Below are positions 1 through 9,511 of a stretch of 64,000 nucleotides of DNA, piece by piece. The position numbers and the translations under genes are program-made. Origin of the DNA: Proteiniphilum saccharofermentans (lineage in GTDB: Bacteria; Bacteroidota; Bacteroidia; Bacteroidales; Dysgonomonadaceae); NCBI RefSeq assembly GCF_900095135.1, contig NZ_LT605205.1:2666001-2730000 (forward strand), in the 5' to 3' direction. The notes below the pieces were generated by a model. The model was not told the DNA's origin. It worked only from the letters and a program-made list of their open reading frames with translations, and ran no database searches. Position 1 is the first letter of the stretch. Each line of letters opens with the position of its first letter.

Positions 1-193
1 TTTAAATGATATCCGGGCCAGACTGTCCTCGACGTCAAACAGTTGGATAGGGGCTATCATTTTTGTGATGAACCTGATCCGGCACATGAGGGATATTCCC
101 CTGTCTTATTTTGTCTCGTTACTATTGAAGCTGATGAAAGTGAGAAATATAAACATTTATCCACTCGGGCCACAAATGAAATTGTGTGCCTGA
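1..193 (+). CDS. C-terminal fragment of an unrecognised protein
   Basis: An open frame enters from the left edge and stops with TGA at 191-193, giving about 63 residues. It contains a hydrophobic stretch (SWIGAIIFVMNLI) followed by a basic segment, so it could be the end of a membrane-associated protein. I do not recognise a family, and the fragment is short enough that the frame could be open by chance. In Porphyromonas a T9SS gene (porQ) precedes cmk, but this fragment does not look like an outer-membrane barrel end. Confidence 0.3.
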   Translation, partial: LNDIRARLSSTSNSWIGAIIFVMNLIRHMRDIPLSYFVSLLLKLMKVRNINIYPLGPQMKLCA

Positions 194-601
194 TTGGGAT
201 TTAATAAGCAGACCCTACATAATCTCAATAGCAGGATGATAATGCCAGGGAACAATGAAATGAGGCAGGTCTTCTATATAATAATGTATATGACTATCTA
301 CGGGAAATGGCAACTCCTGGAACATCGGTTTCATAACTTCTCCTTTCTTTATTATGCTATTTCAACGAAACATACACTTTATTAGCGACCGTAATGATAC
401 AAAAATAAAACTTCAAGACAAAACCTGGATGACTTTTAACATTATCATCCATACATTTTAACAGGGATAAATATCCATTTCTGTTAAAAGATATTCTTAC
501 AAAAACATTCTATCTTTGTACTTTGTTTATCTCATTCGGGATATTTACCCATTGCAGGTTATCGCAGGGAAACAACGGATAAAGAGATTGATCATTTGGA
601 T
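194..601. other. Intergenic region before cmk
   Basis: About 400 bases, AT-rich, with no convincing gene. A 63-codon frame with a TTG start runs through 194-385 but has no recognisable composition or family. The only signal I can support is a Bacteroidota -7 box at 511-518, about 85 bases upstream of cmk. Confidence 0.5.
511..518 (+). promoter_or_regulatory. Promoter -7 box for cmk-ispH
   Basis: TATCTTTG matches the Bacteroidota -7 consensus TAnnTTTG exactly. It lies about 85 bases upstream of the cmk ATG. No clear -33 TTG was identified at the usual spacing. Confidence 0.5.
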
Positions 602-1309
602 ATGCACGCAAAAAAGATTAATATTGCCATCGACGGTTTTTCCTCGTGCGGCAAAAGTACAATGGCTAAAGACCTGGCCAGAAAATTGGGTTATACCTAT
701 ATCGACAGTGGAGCCATGTATCGCGCTGTTGCCCTGTACGCTATCAGGAAAGGGTGGATCACGGAAACAACGATGGACGAAGAAGCCCTTCGCGAACATG
801 TTTCAGAGATAAAGATAACATTTGCTCCTAATGCACAGGGCAGCCAGGATACTTACCTGAACGGAGAAAATGTGGAGGATGATATCCGTACTTTAGAAGT
901 GGCTAACGGTGCCAGCCGGGTAAGCACGCTCGGGTTTGTACGGAAAGAACTGGTTCGCCAGCAGCAGGAGATGGGGAAAGAGAAGGGGGTGGTGATGGAT
1001 GGCCGCGATATAGGTACGGTTGTTCTTCCGGATGCCGAATTAAAACTCTTCGTCACTGCCCCACCAGAAATACGGGCACAACGCCGTTTTGATGAGATGA
1101 AAGCCAAAGGGATCAACCCACCGGCTTATGAAGATATATTGGCGAATGTAAAGGAACGCGACTTGCGTGACACTACGCGGGCCGAGAGTCCGCTACGTAA
1201 GGCCGATGATGCAATTGAACTCGACAATACGCACGTAGATATCGAGGGACAACTGCAATGGGCATTGGATATGTTTAACAGAATCACAGTAAAAAATGAA
1301 CAAAATTGA
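602..1309 (+). CDS. cmk: Cytidylate kinase
   Basis: Phosphorylates CMP and dCMP with ATP to the diphosphates in the cytoplasm, part of pyrimidine nucleotide recycling. The protein is 235 residues, normal for the family. A P-loop GFSSCGKST sits at about residues 12-20, followed by the IDSGAMYR substrate-binding motif at 34-41 and the MDGRDIGTVV motif near the middle. A TTG codon at 596 is in frame, but the ATG at 602 gives the standard start just before the first beta strand. The stop overlaps the ispH start by 14 bases, so the two are probably translationally coupled. The cmk-ispH pairing is common in Bacteroidales. Confidence 0.95.
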   Translation: MHAKKINIAIDGFSSCGKSTMAKDLARKLGYTYIDSGAMYRAVALYAIRKGWITETTMDEEALREHVSEIKITFAPNAQGSQDTYLNGENVEDDIRTLEVANGASRVSTLGFVRKELVRQQQEMGKEKGVVMDGRDIGTVVLPDAELKLFVTAPPEIRAQRRFDEMKAKGINPPAYEDILANVKERDLRDTTRAESPLRKADDAIELDNTHVDIEGQLQWALDMFNRITVKNEQN

Positions 1310-2189
1310 AATAGACAGGCAGTCCGGTTGCTGTTTCGGGGTGGAGAAAGCTATTATCAGAGCGGAAGAGGAGCTGAAAAAAGGAGGCACCCTCTATTGC
1401 CTGGGTGACATCGTACACAACAACATAGAAGTAGAACGTCTGGAAAAGATGGGGTTAATCACCATCAATCATGAGCAGTTCAGGGAATTAAAGAACGTGC
1501 GGGTACTGCTTCGCGCACACGGCGAACCGCCCAGCACTTATGAAATAGCCAAACAAAACAATATTGAGTTGATTGATGCTTCTTGTCCCGTAGTACTGGG
1601 ATTGCAGAAACGGATCAAGAAAAAATACACACATGCGGAAAGCGACGATGCCCAGGTTGTTATTTTCGGTAAAAAGGGACATGCGGAGGTGAACGGACTG
1701 CTCGGGCAGACTGATGAATCGGCCATTGTAATCGAGAGCAAAGAGGAGATAGACAAACTGGACTTCACAAAAGACATCAGCCTCTTTTCTCAAACGACCA
1801 AATCGCTTGAAGGTTTTCGTGAAGTAGGAGAACTGATCAAATCCCGTATGCAGGGCGACGCTAAATTTGAATTCTACGACACCATCTGCCGTCAGGTATC
1901 GAACCGGGTTCCCAATATACAGGAGTTTGCGGAAAATCATGACCTCATCTTCTTTATTGCCGGGGAGAAGAGTTCCAACGGTAAAGTCCTGTTTGCAGAA
2001 TGTAAGAAAAAGAATCCCAACTCATACCTGATCCATCATCCGGATGAGATAGATCCATCCCTTATAAAAGAGGATATCAGTATAGGTATTTGTGGGGCAA
2101 CTTCCACGCCTATGTGGCAAATGGAGGCTGTAGCCCAAAACATCGCAAAACTACAACCCCAGATGCAAGTCGAAAAAGCTGCTTTTTAA
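1296..2189 (+). CDS. ispH: 4-hydroxy-3-methylbut-2-enyl diphosphate reductase
   Basis: Last step of the MEP isoprenoid pathway: an iron-sulfur enzyme that makes IPP and DMAPP from HMBPP. The 297-residue protein has the three cluster cysteines in conserved settings: GCCFGV near residue 13, DASCPVV near 96, and DTICRQVSNR near 197. Late motifs SSNGK and GATSTP bind the diphosphate. It starts inside the end of cmk in another frame. The stop codon lies in the loop of the downstream terminator hairpin. The methylerythritol route is expected in Bacteroidota. Confidence 0.95.
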   Translation: MNKIEIDRQSGCCFGVEKAIIRAEEELKKGGTLYCLGDIVHNNIEVERLEKMGLITINHEQFRELKNVRVLLRAHGEPPSTYEIAKQNNIELIDASCPVVLGLQKRIKKKYTHAESDDAQVVIFGKKGHAEVNGLLGQTDESAIVIESKEEIDKLDFTKDISLFSQTTKSLEGFREVGELIKSRMQGDAKFEFYDTICRQVSNRVPNIQEFAENHDLIFFIAGEKSSNGKVLFAECKKKNPNSYLIHHPDEIDPSLIKEDISIGICGATSTPMWQMEAVAQNIAKLQPQMQVEKAAF

Positions 2190-2203
2190 GCAGCTTTTTT
2201 TTG
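2173..2203 (+). terminator. Rho-independent terminator of cmk-ispH
   Basis: A perfect 12-bp stem (2173-2184 with 2188-2199) around a 3-base loop, followed by a T run to about 2202. The ispH stop codon is within the loop and descending arm, so the terminator overlaps the coding end. Confidence 0.85.
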
Positions 2204-2223
2204 TATGCATCATTAAAAAAATC

Positions 2224-2231
2224 TATCTTTG
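2224..2231 (+). promoter_or_regulatory. Promoter -7 box for pfkA
   Basis: TATCTTTG, an exact match to TAnnTTTG, 20 bases after the ispH terminator and about 78 bases before the pfkA ATG. Confidence 0.6.
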
Positions 2232-2308
2232 CGCTTCGTTATTTAAAAGGATTATTCAAAAAGATCAGGTAAATAACACCCAAATCTTCAAAGATTAACA
2301 TTTCAATT

Positions 2309-3292
2309 ATGGACTCTAATATAAAAAGTGTAGGTGTCCTCACTTCCGGAGGAGACGCACCCGGCATGAATGCCGCCATTCGTGCGGTAACACGTGCCGG
2401 GATCTTCAATAACATGAAAGTGTACGGGATTTACAGGGGATACAGGGGATTGATTTCTGACGAGATTATGGAATTCAAGACCAACAGTGTAAGCAACATC
2501 ATCCAACAGGGAGGAACCATGCTGAAAACAGCCCGTTCGGCAGATTTTATGACTGAGGAAGGGAGAAGGATCGCATACGAGAACATGCAGAAACACGGCA
2601 TCGAAGCGTTAGTAGTGATTGGTGGCGACGGTTCTCTGACGGGTGCTGCTATTTTTGCCAATGAGTACAACATACCTGTGGTAGGTCTCCCCGGCACTAT
2701 TGATAATGACCTGAACGGTACCGACACAACTATCGGATACGACACAGCACTGAACACCATCATGCAGTCGATGGATAAAATACGGGATACAGCCACTTCA
2801 CATGAGCGTTTGTTCTTCATAGAGGTAATGGGCCGTAACTGTGGCTACCTGGCGCTCAACAGTGCCATTGCTTCAGGAGCCGAAGCAGCTATTATTCCGG
2901 AAATAAGTATCGAAAAAGACCAGTTGGCAGAACTCATTGAGCAGGGATTCCGCAAATCAAAAAACAGTAGCATGGTACTTGTCACTGAAAGCGAAGTGAC
3001 CGGTGGCGCCATGAAGTTGGCAGAAAGGGTAAAAAAGGAATATCCGCAATACGACGTACGTGTGTCCATACTTGGGCACCTGCAGCGTGGCGGCTCACCT
3101 ACTGCACAGGACCGTATCCTTGCAAGCCGTATGGGGGTTGCAGCCATACAGGCATTAATGGAATATCAGCGTAACGTGATGATTGGCATCCGGGAAAACG
3201 AGATCGTATATGTTCCATTCAAAAGAGCAATCAAGAAAGACAGGGAGATTAGCCGGGAAATGTTGGAGGTATTACGTATCTCCTCTATCTGA
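2309..3292 (+). CDS. pfkA: ATP-dependent 6-phosphofructokinase
   Basis: Phosphorylates fructose 6-phosphate to fructose 1,6-bisphosphate in glycolysis. The 327-residue length fits bacterial PfkA. The N-terminus has [10 protein letters not shown], the nucleotide loop reads GGDGS (Gly, as in ATP-dependent enzymes rather than the Asp of pyrophosphate types), and the catalytic PGTIDND loop has Gly where PPi enzymes have Lys. The ribose/effector region GHLQRGG is present. It stands alone between its own promoter and a promoter for the next gene. Confidence 0.95.
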   Translation: MDSNIKSVGVLTSGGDAPGMNAAIRAVTRAGIFNNMKVYGIYRGYRGLISDEIMEFKTNSVSNIIQQGGTMLKTARSADFMTEEGRRIAYENMQKHGIEALVVIGGDGSLTGAAIFANEYNIPVVGLPGTIDNDLNGTDTTIGYDTALNTIMQSMDKIRDTATSHERLFFIEVMGRNCGYLALNSAIASGAEAAIIPEISIEKDQLAELIEQGFRKSKNSSMVLVTESEVTGGAMKLAERVKKEYPQYDVRVSILGHLQRGGSPTAQDRILASRMGVAAIQALMEYQRNVMIGIRENEIVYVPFKRAIKKDREISREMLEVLRISSI

Positions 3293-3363
3293 TAATTACT
3301 ATTTTCTTTCTGTCCTACAAAAATAAATATGCGTTTTTTATTCTTTTTTATGATTGAAAGACG

Positions 3364-3371
3364 TACATTTG
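3364..3371 (+). promoter_or_regulatory. Promoter -7 box for methylmalonyl-CoA operon
   Basis: TACATTTG, an exact TAnnTTTG match, 36 bases before the epimerase ATG at 3408. Confidence 0.55.
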
Positions 3372-3407
3372 CAGTCAAACTCTGAAATATCATAAGATTA
3401 TAATAAT

Positions 3408-3815
3408 ATGAAGATTACACACATCGAGCACATTGGGATAGCCGTAAAAAGTATTGAAGAGCAACTCCCTTATTATGAAGGGATTTTAGGACTAAAATGC
3501 TATAACATTGAGACAGTAGAAGATCAAAAAGTTAAAACTGCATTTTTCATGGTGGGACAAACCAAAATCGAATTGCTGGAACCAACCGATGAGGAAAGCA
3601 CTATTGCCAAATTTATTGAAAAGAGGGGTGAAGGAATACATCATATAGCCTATGCCACTGAAAATGTAAATGAAGCTTTAAAAGAGATGGAAGATAAAGG
3701 AGTACGGTTGATAGACAAGGAAGCACGTGGAGGTGCTGAAGGGTTGCGTATCGCTTTCTTACATCCCAAATCTACCGGTGGCGTCCTCACCGAACTATGC
3801 GAACATCCCGAATAA
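3408..3815 (+). CDS. mce: Methylmalonyl-CoA epimerase
   Basis: Interconverts the R and S forms of methylmalonyl-CoA, linking methylmalonyl-CoA mutase to the decarboxylase encoded next door. The 135-residue protein is a vicinal-oxygen-chelate fold: HIEHIGIAV at the N-terminus supplies the first metal histidine, GEGIHHIAY near residues 75-83 another, and GVLTELCE at the end the glutamate. It is the first gene of the propionate-branch locus, 212 bases before the decarboxylase alpha subunit. Confidence 0.93.
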   Translation: MKITHIEHIGIAVKSIEEQLPYYEGILGLKCYNIETVEDQKVKTAFFMVGQTKIELLEPTDEESTIAKFIEKRGEGIHHIAYATENVNEALKEMEDKGVRLIDKEARGGAEGLRIAFLHPKSTGGVLTELCEHPE

Positions 3816-3949
3816 TCCGGAGAAACTTCTTTTCCAACACTATCATCTAGAAAAATTCTTACACCAAACAATATAGTAAAGCAACAGGTCTCAAAAGATA
3901 TTAGTCATTTGTTCTCAACAACAAAGAGCTGTTGACTATGAACTGAAAC

Positions 3950-3970
3950 AAAAAACAAACTTGTTTGAAT
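3950..3970. repeat. Palindrome CAAACTTGTTTG upstream of mmdA
   Basis: A perfect 12-base palindrome (two CAAAC/GTTTG arms around TT) in the mce-mmdA gap. The same core occurs at about 10736-10749 and 28594-28607, so it is a dispersed element rather than a local operator. Confidence 0.5.
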
Positions 3971-4027
3971 TTTAGTGAAGCAAAAGCCGTTGCAAAAACC
4001 TATTTCGTTTTAAATAAACATTTTTAT

Positions 4028-5590
4028 ATGAGCAACCAACTCGAAAAAGTCAAAGAGCTTATCCAACTACGTGAAAAAGCTCGTTTAGGGGGTGGCGAAA
4101 AAAGAATCGAAGCGCAACACCTCAAAGGAAAGTACACCGCGCGTGAAAGACTCGACATGCTTCTGGATGAAGGAAGTTTTGAGGAATTCGACATGTTTGT
4201 GGAACATCGTTGCCACAACTTCGGAATGGAAAAAACTAAATTCCTGGGAGACGGGGTGGTAACAGGTTATGGAACCATTTACGGACGTCTGGTGTATGTT
4301 TTCGCACAGGATTTCACCGTATCCGGAGGATCCCTGTCAGAGATGCATGCACAAAAGATTTGTAAAGTAATGGACCAGGCACTGAAAATGGGCGCTCCTC
4401 TTATCGGTATTAACGACTCAGGAGGTGCCCGCATCCAGGAAGGTATCAATGCGTTGGGAGGTTATGCCGAGATATTCCAACGTAACATCCTCGCCTCGGG
4501 TGTGATCCCCCAGATTTCAGGGATCTTCGGGCCTTGTGCCGGAGGTGCAGTTTACTCCCCTGCCCTTACCGACTTTATCATCATGACCCAGGGAACTTCT
4601 TATATGTTCCTCACCGGGCCGAAAGTAGTAAAAACCGTAACGGGTGAAGATGTGACTCAAGAACAACTGGGAGGTGCTTCAGTTCATTCTTCCAAATCAG
4701 GAGTTTCCCAATTCCAGGTACAAACCGAAGAGGACGGGTTGAAACTGATCCGTCAACTGCTCAGCTTTATTCCGCAGAACAATCTGGAAGAAGCACCTTT
4801 GCAGCCTAATGATGATCCAATCGACAGGCTGGATGACGCACTCAACGATATTATCCCCGACAGTCCCAACAAACCATATGATATGTATGAGGTGATTGGT
4901 GCTATCATTGATAAGGGAGAATTCCTGGAAGTACATGCCGATTATGCAAAAAATATCATTGTAGGTTTTGCCCGTTTCAACGGTCAATCGGTCGGGATTG
5001 TAGCCAACCAGCCTAAATTCCTTGCCGGTGTGCTCGATATCAATGCTTCGCGTAAAGCAGCCCGTTTTGTCCGCTTCTGCGATGCTTTCAATATACCTAT
5101 CGTCTCATTGGTAGATGTACCCGGTTTCCTTCCCGGAACAGGACAGGAATATGGTGGAGTAATCACCCACGGCGCTAAATTGCTCTACGCTTATGGCGAA
5201 GCGACTGTGCCGAAAGTAACCGTTACGTTACGCAAATCTTACGGTGGAGCGCATATCGTGATGAGTTGTAAACAACTCCGGGGCGATATCAACTACGCAT
5301 GGCCTACAGCTGAAATTGCTGTTATGGGAGCGGATGGAGCTGTGGAAGTACTTTACAGCAAAGAGATAGCAGCAGAAAAAGATCCGGAAAAAATGACTGC
5401 AGTGAAGGAAGAAAAGAAGAATGAGTACAACGACCTCTTCACAAACCCGTATGTAGCTGCACGTTATGGATATATCGACGATGTAATTGAGCCGCGGAAC
5501 ACCCGTTTCCGTGTCATTCGTGCATTGCAGCAACTGCAAACCAAAAAATTGCAGAATCCGCCCAAGAAGCACGACAACCTACCTCTTTAA
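4028..5590 (+). CDS. mmdA: Methylmalonyl-CoA decarboxylase alpha subunit (carboxyltransferase)
   Basis: Carboxyltransferase subunit that moves CO2 from (S)-methylmalonyl-CoA to the biotin carrier, giving propionyl-CoA; the beta subunit then uses decarboxylation to pump sodium out. About 520 residues, the usual length. It has two crotonase-like halves, with the oxyanion-hole motifs [11 protein letters not shown] and [12 protein letters not shown] in the first half and [10 protein letters not shown] in the second. An in-frame TTG at 3965 would add 21 residues, but the ATG at 4028 ([11 protein letters not shown]) matches the family N-terminus. The context of epimerase, biotin carrier and beta subunits supports methylmalonyl-CoA over other acyl-CoA substrates. 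Confidence 0.93.
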   Translation: MSNQLEKVKELIQLREKARLGGGEKRIEAQHLKGKYTARERLDMLLDEGSFEEFDMFVEHRCHNFGMEKTKFLGDGVVTGYGTIYGRLVYVFAQDFTVSGGSLSEMHAQKICKVMDQALKMGAPLIGINDSGGARIQEGINALGGYAEIFQRNILASGVIPQISGIFGPCAGGAVYSPALTDFIIMTQGTSYMFLTGPKVVKTVTGEDVTQEQLGGASVHSSKSGVSQFQVQTEEDGLKLIRQLLSFIPQNNLEEAPLQPNDDPIDRLDDALNDIIPDSPNKPYDMYEVIGAIIDKGEFLEVHADYAKNIIVGFARFNGQSVGIVANQPKFLAGVLDINASRKAARFVRFCDAFNIPIVSLVDVPGFLPGTGQEYGGVITHGAKLLYAYGEATVPKVTVTLRKSYGGAHIVMSCKQLRGDINYAWPTAEIAVMGADGAVEVLYSKEIAAEKDPEKMTAVKEEKKNEYNDLFTNPYVAARYGYIDDVIEPRNTRFRVIRALQQLQTKKLQNPPKKHDNLPL

Positions 5591-5602
5591 AAGCAGTTGA
5601 AT

Positions 5603-6508
5603 ATGAGAAATTATACAATAACATTATTTCTTTTCACCGCAGTACTGTTGTTCTCCGGATGTAGTTCCAAACTGAAAAATCCGGCCTGGATCATCAACGA
5701 GGTCATGGTTCTCAACGAGAGCAGCTATATGGATGATTATGGACAACGGAACGGATGGATTGAAATATACAACAATACGGCAAGAACGCAGGACTTGGGA
5801 GGTCGATACCTGACCAATGACCCCAATAATCCGAAAAAGTATCCGATTCCGCGCGGAGACGTCCTCACCAGGATACCCCCTCACCAGCATGCTCTTTTCT
5901 GGGCGGACAACGAACCTTTTAACGGAACGTTCCACGTGAGTTTCAAACTCGACCCCACAAAAGAGAACTATATCGCACTCTATGATAACGACGGGAAGAC
6001 ATTGCTGGACGAAATTGTGATCCCGGCCGGGATACTGGCCGATCAGACCTATGGCTACATTCAGGATGGTATAAAATACGACGCGGAAGGTAACATTCTT
6101 GCTACCCGTCTTGAAAGGGTAACTCCCAGCAGCAATAATGCCATTCTGGAAGAAAACCCCAAAGTGGTAAATCTTCAGGAAACCGATGCATGGGGTGGCA
6201 TGCTTACCATCACCTCCATGTTAGTGGTATTTTTCGCTCTGATTGCTTTGTATCTCTTCTTCAAATTATCGGGGAATATAGCCAAGAGAATGTCGGAAAA
6301 GAAAGTGGCCCAAAGTGGCACACTCTCTGCTGTGAGAAGCCATACTCATCTGTCGGGTGAGGTATTGGCCGCTATCTCTGCCGCCATCCACGAGATGAGA
6401 GAAGATGAGCATGATCTGGAATCCACAATCCTCACCATTCAACATGTGAAGAGGAATTATTCACCATGGAGCTCCAAACTTCAGTCATTAAGGCAGTTAC
6501 CGAAATAG
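5603..6508 (+). CDS. OadG-type decarboxylase lipoprotein with lamin-tail-like domain
   Basis: Probable gamma (anchoring) subunit of the sodium pump. About 301 residues. A lipoprotein signal ends at the lipobox-like FSGCSS near residue 20. Residues about 27-165 look like an extracytoplasmic beta-sandwich of the lamin-tail type (WIEIYNNT, LGGRYLTNDPNNP, PPHQHALFWADNE, VSFKLDPTKE). Then comes one transmembrane helix (LTITSMLVVFFALIALYLFF, about 205-224) with a cytoplasmic tail rich in E/K/H and ending in a segment typical of OadG tails. An in-frame TTG at 5597 was passed over for the ATG at 5603. The fusion puts a large periplasmic domain onto a normally tiny subunit. Confidence 0.75.
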   Translation: MRNYTITLFLFTAVLLFSGCSSKLKNPAWIINEVMVLNESSYMDDYGQRNGWIEIYNNTARTQDLGGRYLTNDPNNPKKYPIPRGDVLTRIPPHQHALFWADNEPFNGTFHVSFKLDPTKENYIALYDNDGKTLLDEIVIPAGILADQTYGYIQDGIKYDAEGNILATRLERVTPSSNNAILEENPKVVNLQETDAWGGMLTITSMLVVFFALIALYLFFKLSGNIAKRMSEKKVAQSGTLSAVRSHTHLSGEVLAAISAAIHEMREDEHDLESTILTIQHVKRNYSPWSSKLQSLRQLPK

Positions 6509-6509
6509 T

Positions 6510-6558
6510 AATTACTAATTACCAATTACCAATTACCAATTACTAATTACTAATTACC
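6510..6558. repeat. Period-7 tandem repeat, unit AATTACN
   Basis: Seven consecutive 7-base units, each AATTACC or AATTACT, beginning two bases after the stop codon of the OadG-type gene. It belongs to the set of intergenic period-7/8 repeats found throughout the window. Confidence 0.85.
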
Positions 6559-6630
6559 ACGTTAATATTTAGATATTGCTGCATAATACAGATATCTTAT
6601 ACAACGAAATAAAAAAGATAAAATAATAAT

Positions 6631-7068
6631 ATGAAAGAGTTCAATTATAAAATCAACGGTGCCCCCTACAGGGTAGTGGTTAACAAATCAGACACAGATT
6701 TAGTGGAACTTGAAGTGAACGGTACACCCTACACGGTTGAAATAACACCAAAAGTAAAAAAACCAAAAGCTGTCGTACAGCGCCATAGTACACCCGCAAC
6801 ACCAGTACAGAGTTCAACTAGTCATCTTGTAACAAAGCCAGCCGGTCCTGCCGGTAAGAATACCATTCAATCCCCACTTCCCGGTGTCATACTGGATATA
6901 CGTTGCAAGGTGGGTGATACGGTAAAAAAAGGACAAACCCTGATGATCCTTGAGGCAATGAAAATGGAAAACAATATCCTTGCCAACGGAAATGGAAAAG
7001 TAACGGAAATTCTTATCCAGAAAGGAGATTCAGTTCTCGAAGGAGCTGATCTCGTAGTCATTGAATAA
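6631..7068 (+). CDS. mmdC: Biotin carboxyl carrier subunit of methylmalonyl-CoA decarboxylase
   Basis: Carries the carboxyl group on biotin between the alpha and beta subunits. 145 residues: an N-terminal beta-rich region (1-45), a Pro/Ala/Thr/Ser-rich flexible linker (about 50-75), then a biotinyl domain (76-145) with the biotinylation motif EAMKM, lysine at about 111. The QSPLPGVI and VKKGQTL motifs are typical of the fold. It sits between the gamma-type subunit and the first beta subunit. Confidence 0.93.
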   Translation: MKEFNYKINGAPYRVVVNKSDTDLVELEVNGTPYTVEITPKVKKPKAVVQRHSTPATPVQSSTSHLVTKPAGPAGKNTIQSPLPGVILDIRCKVGDTVKKGQTLMILEAMKMENNILANGNGKVTEILIQKGDSVLEGADLVVIE

Positions 7069-7083
7069 AATCAAGGATTGATT

Positions 7084-8241
7084 ATGAACACATTATTATC
7101 ATTAACAGACAATCTACGAACGTTCTGGGGCTACACCGGATTTGCGAATGCCGAAACGGGCCATATTGTAATGATCCTCGTGGGGTTGTTCTTTATCTAC
7201 CTTGCCGTAAAGAAAGAATACGAACCCCTGCTACTGATCCCTATCGGATTTGGTATCCTTATCGGAAATATTCCTTTCAATGAAGCTGCCAACCTGCAGG
7301 TGGGAATTTATGAAGAAGGTTCCGTATTCAACATACTATACCAGGGAGTAGTGCAAGGATGGTACCCACCATTGATCTTCCTCGGTATCGGGGCCATGAC
7401 GGACTTCTCTTCTTTGATAGCCAACCCTAAGTTGATCCTCATTGGAGCTGCCGCTCAATTCGGGATTTTTGGAGCTTATATAATCGCTTTGCAACTGGGG
7501 TTTGCTCCCAACGAAGCAGGGGCGATCGGTATCATTGGTGGTGCAGACGGCCCTACAGCTATCTTTACCACATCCAAGCTGGCCCCACACCTGCTGGGGG
7601 CGGTAGCCATCTCGGCTTACTCCTATATGGCGCTGGTTCCTGTGATACAGCCTCCTTTTATGCGGATGCTGACAACAAAAAAAGAACGGGTCATCAAGAT
7701 GAAAACACCTCGGGTGGTTTCACAAACGGAAAAAGTGCTGTTTCCCATTATGGGGCTATTGCTGACTGCGTTTCTGGTACCCTCCGGACTTCCCTTGCTG
7801 GGGATGCTATTCTTCGGTAACCTGTTGAAGGAATCGGGGGTAACCCGCCGTCTTGCCGAAACGGCACGCGGGCCGCTGATCGATACCATCACTATCCTCT
7901 TGGGACTCACCGTGGGTGCTTCCACGCAGGCCACCACTTTCCTACGGATAGAATCGCTAAAAGTATTCGCTATCGGGGCCCTTTCATTTATTATTGCCAC
8001 TTGTACAGGAATTCTTTTTGTGAAGATATTCAATCTGATATTACCGAAAGAGAAGAAAATCAATCCGTTGATCGGAAATGCAGGTGTTTCCGCCGTGCCC
8101 GATTCAGCCCGGATTTCTCAGGTTCTTGGTCTCGAATATGAACCCAGCAACTACCTGTTGATGCATGCTATGGGTCCCAATGTAGCCGGTGTGATCGGTT
8201 CGGCTGTAGCTGCCGGTATCCTGTTGGGATTCCTCTATTAA
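7084..8241 (+). CDS. Sodium-translocating decarboxylase beta subunit, copy 1
   Basis: Integral membrane subunit that decarboxylates carboxybiotin and exports sodium. About 385 residues with many hydrophobic helices. It carries the conserved GGADGPTAIF stretch holding the essential Asp of the ion site (near residue 160), the AYSYMALVP motif, and a second inverted-repeat half with the motif GVSAVPDSAR. An in-frame TTG lies at 7078 but the ATG at 7084 is preferred. A second, homologous beta gene follows after a 101-base gap containing a strong hairpin. Confidence 0.92.
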   Translation: MNTLLSLTDNLRTFWGYTGFANAETGHIVMILVGLFFIYLAVKKEYEPLLLIPIGFGILIGNIPFNEAANLQVGIYEEGSVFNILYQGVVQGWYPPLIFLGIGAMTDFSSLIANPKLILIGAAAQFGIFGAYIIALQLGFAPNEAGAIGIIGGADGPTAIFTTSKLAPHLLGAVAISAYSYMALVPVIQPPFMRMLTTKKERVIKMKTPRVVSQTEKVLFPIMGLLLTAFLVPSGLPLLGMLFFGNLLKESGVTRRLAETARGPLIDTITILLGLTVGASTQATTFLRIESLKVFAIGALSFIIATCTGILFVKIFNLILPKEKKINPLIGNAGVSAVPDSARISQVLGLEYEPSNYLLMHAMGPNVAGVIGSAVAAGILLGFLY

Positions 8242-8262
8242 GAAAAGATTATACGTTATTTC

Positions 8263-8290
8263 AAGAGGTGGGGCAGTAGCCTCGCCTCTT
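8263..8290 (+). promoter_or_regulatory. Strong intra-operon RNA hairpin between the two beta-subunit genes
   Basis: A 12-bp stem (8263-8274 with 8279-8290, including two G-T pairs) with an AGTA tetraloop. It has no following T run, so it is not a classical terminator. It may stabilise or process the mRNA and set relative expression of the two beta subunits (inference). Confidence 0.6.
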
Positions 8291-8342
8291 TACATAACAC
8301 GAAGTAGCGCATACAAAACTGAATTTAAAAGATTACTATCTT

Positions 8343-9500
8343 ATGGGCTTAGAAGAATTGTTACCGGCGATAGCCGGCATGACCTGGCAGCATTTGGTGA
8401 TGATTGGCGTAGGACTCATCCTGATTTATCTTGCCATTGCCAAGAATTACGAACCCACGCTATTATTACCAATGGGATTTGGCGCTATCTTAGTAAATAT
8501 ACCACTCTCTTCGGCACTCACCCAAATTGATCCGGCTACAGGGCAAGCTGTAGAAGGCGTACTCAACGTCTTCTTCGAAGCTGGTATTGCCACCGAAATC
8601 TTCCCGTTATTGATATTTATCGCCATCGGGGCTATGATTGATTTCTCACCACTGTTCCGGAACCCATCACTATTATTGTTCGGTGCTGCTGCACAGTTCG
8701 GTATTTTCCTCACGATGATGTTTGCCACTTTACTCGGATATGATATCCGCGAGGCAGCTTCTATCGGTATTATCGGTGCGGCAGATGGACCGACCTCTAT
8801 TGTGGTGGCTTCCCGTTTCGCCCCCAATTTGCTGGGGCCTATCTCTGTGGCAGCCTACTCCTATATGGCGCTCGTACCCATTATACAGCCGCCCGTCATC
8901 CGGCTGCTGACTTCCCGTAAGGAACGCCTCATCAGGATGTCATCAGCCACCCACAACAACAAGAAGATATCGAAGAAAGCCCTTATCGCCTTCCCCATTG
9001 TAATTACCATTGCAGCAGGTATTATCGCACCCTCTTCCCTATCGTTAATCGGCTTCCTGATGTTTGGTAACCTGATCCGTGAATGTGGCGTGTTAAACAA
9101 GTTATCGCAGTCAGCACAGAATGAATTGTCTAGCCTGGTCACCATATTACTGGGTATAACCATTGCCAGTACAATGACGGCCGACCGGTTTATCCGCACG
9201 GATACACTGATTATTATTGCGTTAGGGCTTTTCGCCTTTATCTTCGATACTTTTGGCGGTGTGATCTTCGCAAAATTCCTGAACCTGTTCCGCAAGGAAG
9301 ATAACAAGATCAACCCAATGATAGGTGCCTGCGGTATTTCGGCATTCCCGATGTCAGCACGTGTAATCCACCAGATGGGACAGAAAGAAGATCCCTATAA
9401 TTATCTGCTTATGCCGGCCATCAGTGCCAACGTTGGAGGCCAGATAGGTTCGGTAGTAGCAGGAGGTATTATATTGACGTTAGTTCCTTTACTCGCTTAA
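8343..9500 (+). CDS. Sodium-translocating decarboxylase beta subunit, copy 2
   Basis: Second beta-type membrane subunit, 385 residues, clearly a paralogue of its neighbour: it shares LIYLAIAKNYEP, GAADGPTSIV (the ion-site Asp), AYSYMALVPIIQPP and GISAFPMSAR. The two proteins are collinear, but loops and N-termini differ, so this is an old duplication or a separately acquired copy rather than a recent one. It could pair with a different alpha subunit elsewhere in the genome, or form a mixed pump. The 58-residue membrane peptide immediately downstream may be its own small subunit. Confidence 0.9.
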   Translation: MGLEELLPAIAGMTWQHLVMIGVGLILIYLAIAKNYEPTLLLPMGFGAILVNIPLSSALTQIDPATGQAVEGVLNVFFEAGIATEIFPLLIFIAIGAMIDFSPLFRNPSLLLFGAAAQFGIFLTMMFATLLGYDIREAASIGIIGAADGPTSIVVASRFAPNLLGPISVAAYSYMALVPIIQPPVIRLLTSRKERLIRMSSATHNNKKISKKALIAFPIVITIAAGIIAPSSLSLIGFLMFGNLIRECGVLNKLSQSAQNELSSLVTILLGITIASTMTADRFIRTDTLIIIALGLFAFIFDTFGGVIFAKFLNLFRKEDNKINPMIGACGISAFPMSARVIHQMGQKEDPYNYLLMPAISANVGGQIGSVVAGGIILTLVPLLA

Positions 9501-9511
9501 AAACAGAAACT

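Noticed and set aside
194-385. A 63-codon frame with a TTG start before cmk
   Set aside because: It has no family resemblance, an unlikely composition and no promoter; it is probably chance.
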